Source: Maribacter sp. (lineage in GTDB: Bacteria > Bacteroidota > Bacteroidia > Flavobacteriales > Flavobacteriaceae). Taken from it: a DNA stretch of 6,190 nt. A program made the translations under genes and the position numbers. Position 1 is the first letter of the stretch. Each line of letters begins with the position of its first letter. The notes beneath the pieces were generated by a model, which was given only the letters and a program-made list of their open reading frames with translations, searched no databases and was not told where the DNA came from. Of the stretch, positions 6,051 through 6,190 are shown piece after piece. Location of the stretch: assembly GCA_013001935.1 (NCBI GenBank), contig JABDKZ010000496.1, positions 1 through 6,190 of the forward strand. Reading direction: 5' to 3'.

Positions 6051-6190
6051 ATGAAATCAACGCAAATATGGGCACTTCTGTGCATAATCCCCATTATTTC
6101 CGCTGCACAGGATTATTCATCAAGCCCTAATAAAAGGCCCGTTGCCAAAGCAGTTGCAATTACCGAAGAACCAATTATTGATGGGGAAGT
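6051..6190 (+). CDS. Exported protein, probably DUF5916/CBM9-like, N-terminal part
   Basis: An open frame starts at the ATG at 6051 and continues past the right edge, giving 46 complete residues. The first 20 residues form a signal peptide (MKSTQ, then a hydrophobic core, ending ISAAQ), so the product is exported. After a short polar linker comes AVAITEEPIIDGEV. This resembles the first strand of the CBM9-like N-terminal domain found in Bacteroidota DUF5916 proteins, where a phrase such as PxIDGxLxDxxW opens the domain. Those proteins are usually around 700-900 residues, with a C-terminal outer-membrane-like region. The visible piece is too short for certainty; other CBM9-containing exported proteins fit as well. 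It is divergent from the serine hydrolase cluster and has the 5993-6023 hairpin in its leader. Confidence 0.65.
   Translation, partial: MKSTQIWALLCIIPIISAAQDYSSSPNKRPVAKAVAITEEPIIDGE

Overview
The window looks like chromosomal DNA from a marine-type member of the Flavobacteriaceae (Bacteroidota). The evidence is indirect: AT-rich DNA, start codons without clear Shine-Dalgarno sequences, short signal peptides ending in patterns such as SFAQ, GFSQ and AYAQ, and a protein set (family S10 peptidase, GH20 lipoprotein, SGNH esterase, EstB-like serine hydrolase, CBM9/DUF5916-like protein) typical of polymer-degrading Flavobacteriia. The genus cannot be fixed from this stretch.

Layout. From about 5441 down to position 1, six genes run leftward on the minus strand, in transcription order: a secreted beta-lactamase-fold serine hydrolase (5441-4200), a GlpF-type aquaglyceroporin (4145-3420), a small four-helix membrane protein of unknown function (3407-2901), a secreted SGNH esterase (2885-2238), a GH20 beta-N-acetylhexosaminidase lipoprotein (2227-611), and the N-terminal 186 residues of an S10 serine carboxypeptidase (559 to beyond position 1). 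The four genes from glpF to GH20 are separated by only 10-15 bases and are very probably one transcript. The flanking gaps of 51 and 54 bases carry no visible terminator, so the unit may include all six. On the right, a 609-base gene-free interval (5442-6050) separates this cluster from a divergent plus-strand gene that starts at 6051 and runs off the window, probably a DUF5916/CBM9-like exported protein. The interval holds a possible decayed plus-strand coding fragment and a well-formed 12-pair hairpin just ahead of the divergent gene.

How the genes may work together (inference). Four of the six cluster products carry export signals: the serine hydrolase, SGNH esterase, hexosaminidase and S10 peptidase. 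They could remove acyl groups, terminal N-acetylhexosamines and C-terminal amino acids in the periplasm or at the cell surface, while GlpF admits small polyols. This resembles a small scavenging set for glycoconjugates, amino sugars or lipids. No SusC/SusD pair, regulator, glpK or glpD is visible, so it is not a standard polysaccharide utilisation locus or glycerol operon as far as the window shows. I see no CRISPR array, insertion sequence, tRNA, rRNA or defence system, and nothing that clearly amounts to an undescribed system. The most open questions are the unknown membrane protein beside glpF and the contents of the 5442-6050 interval.
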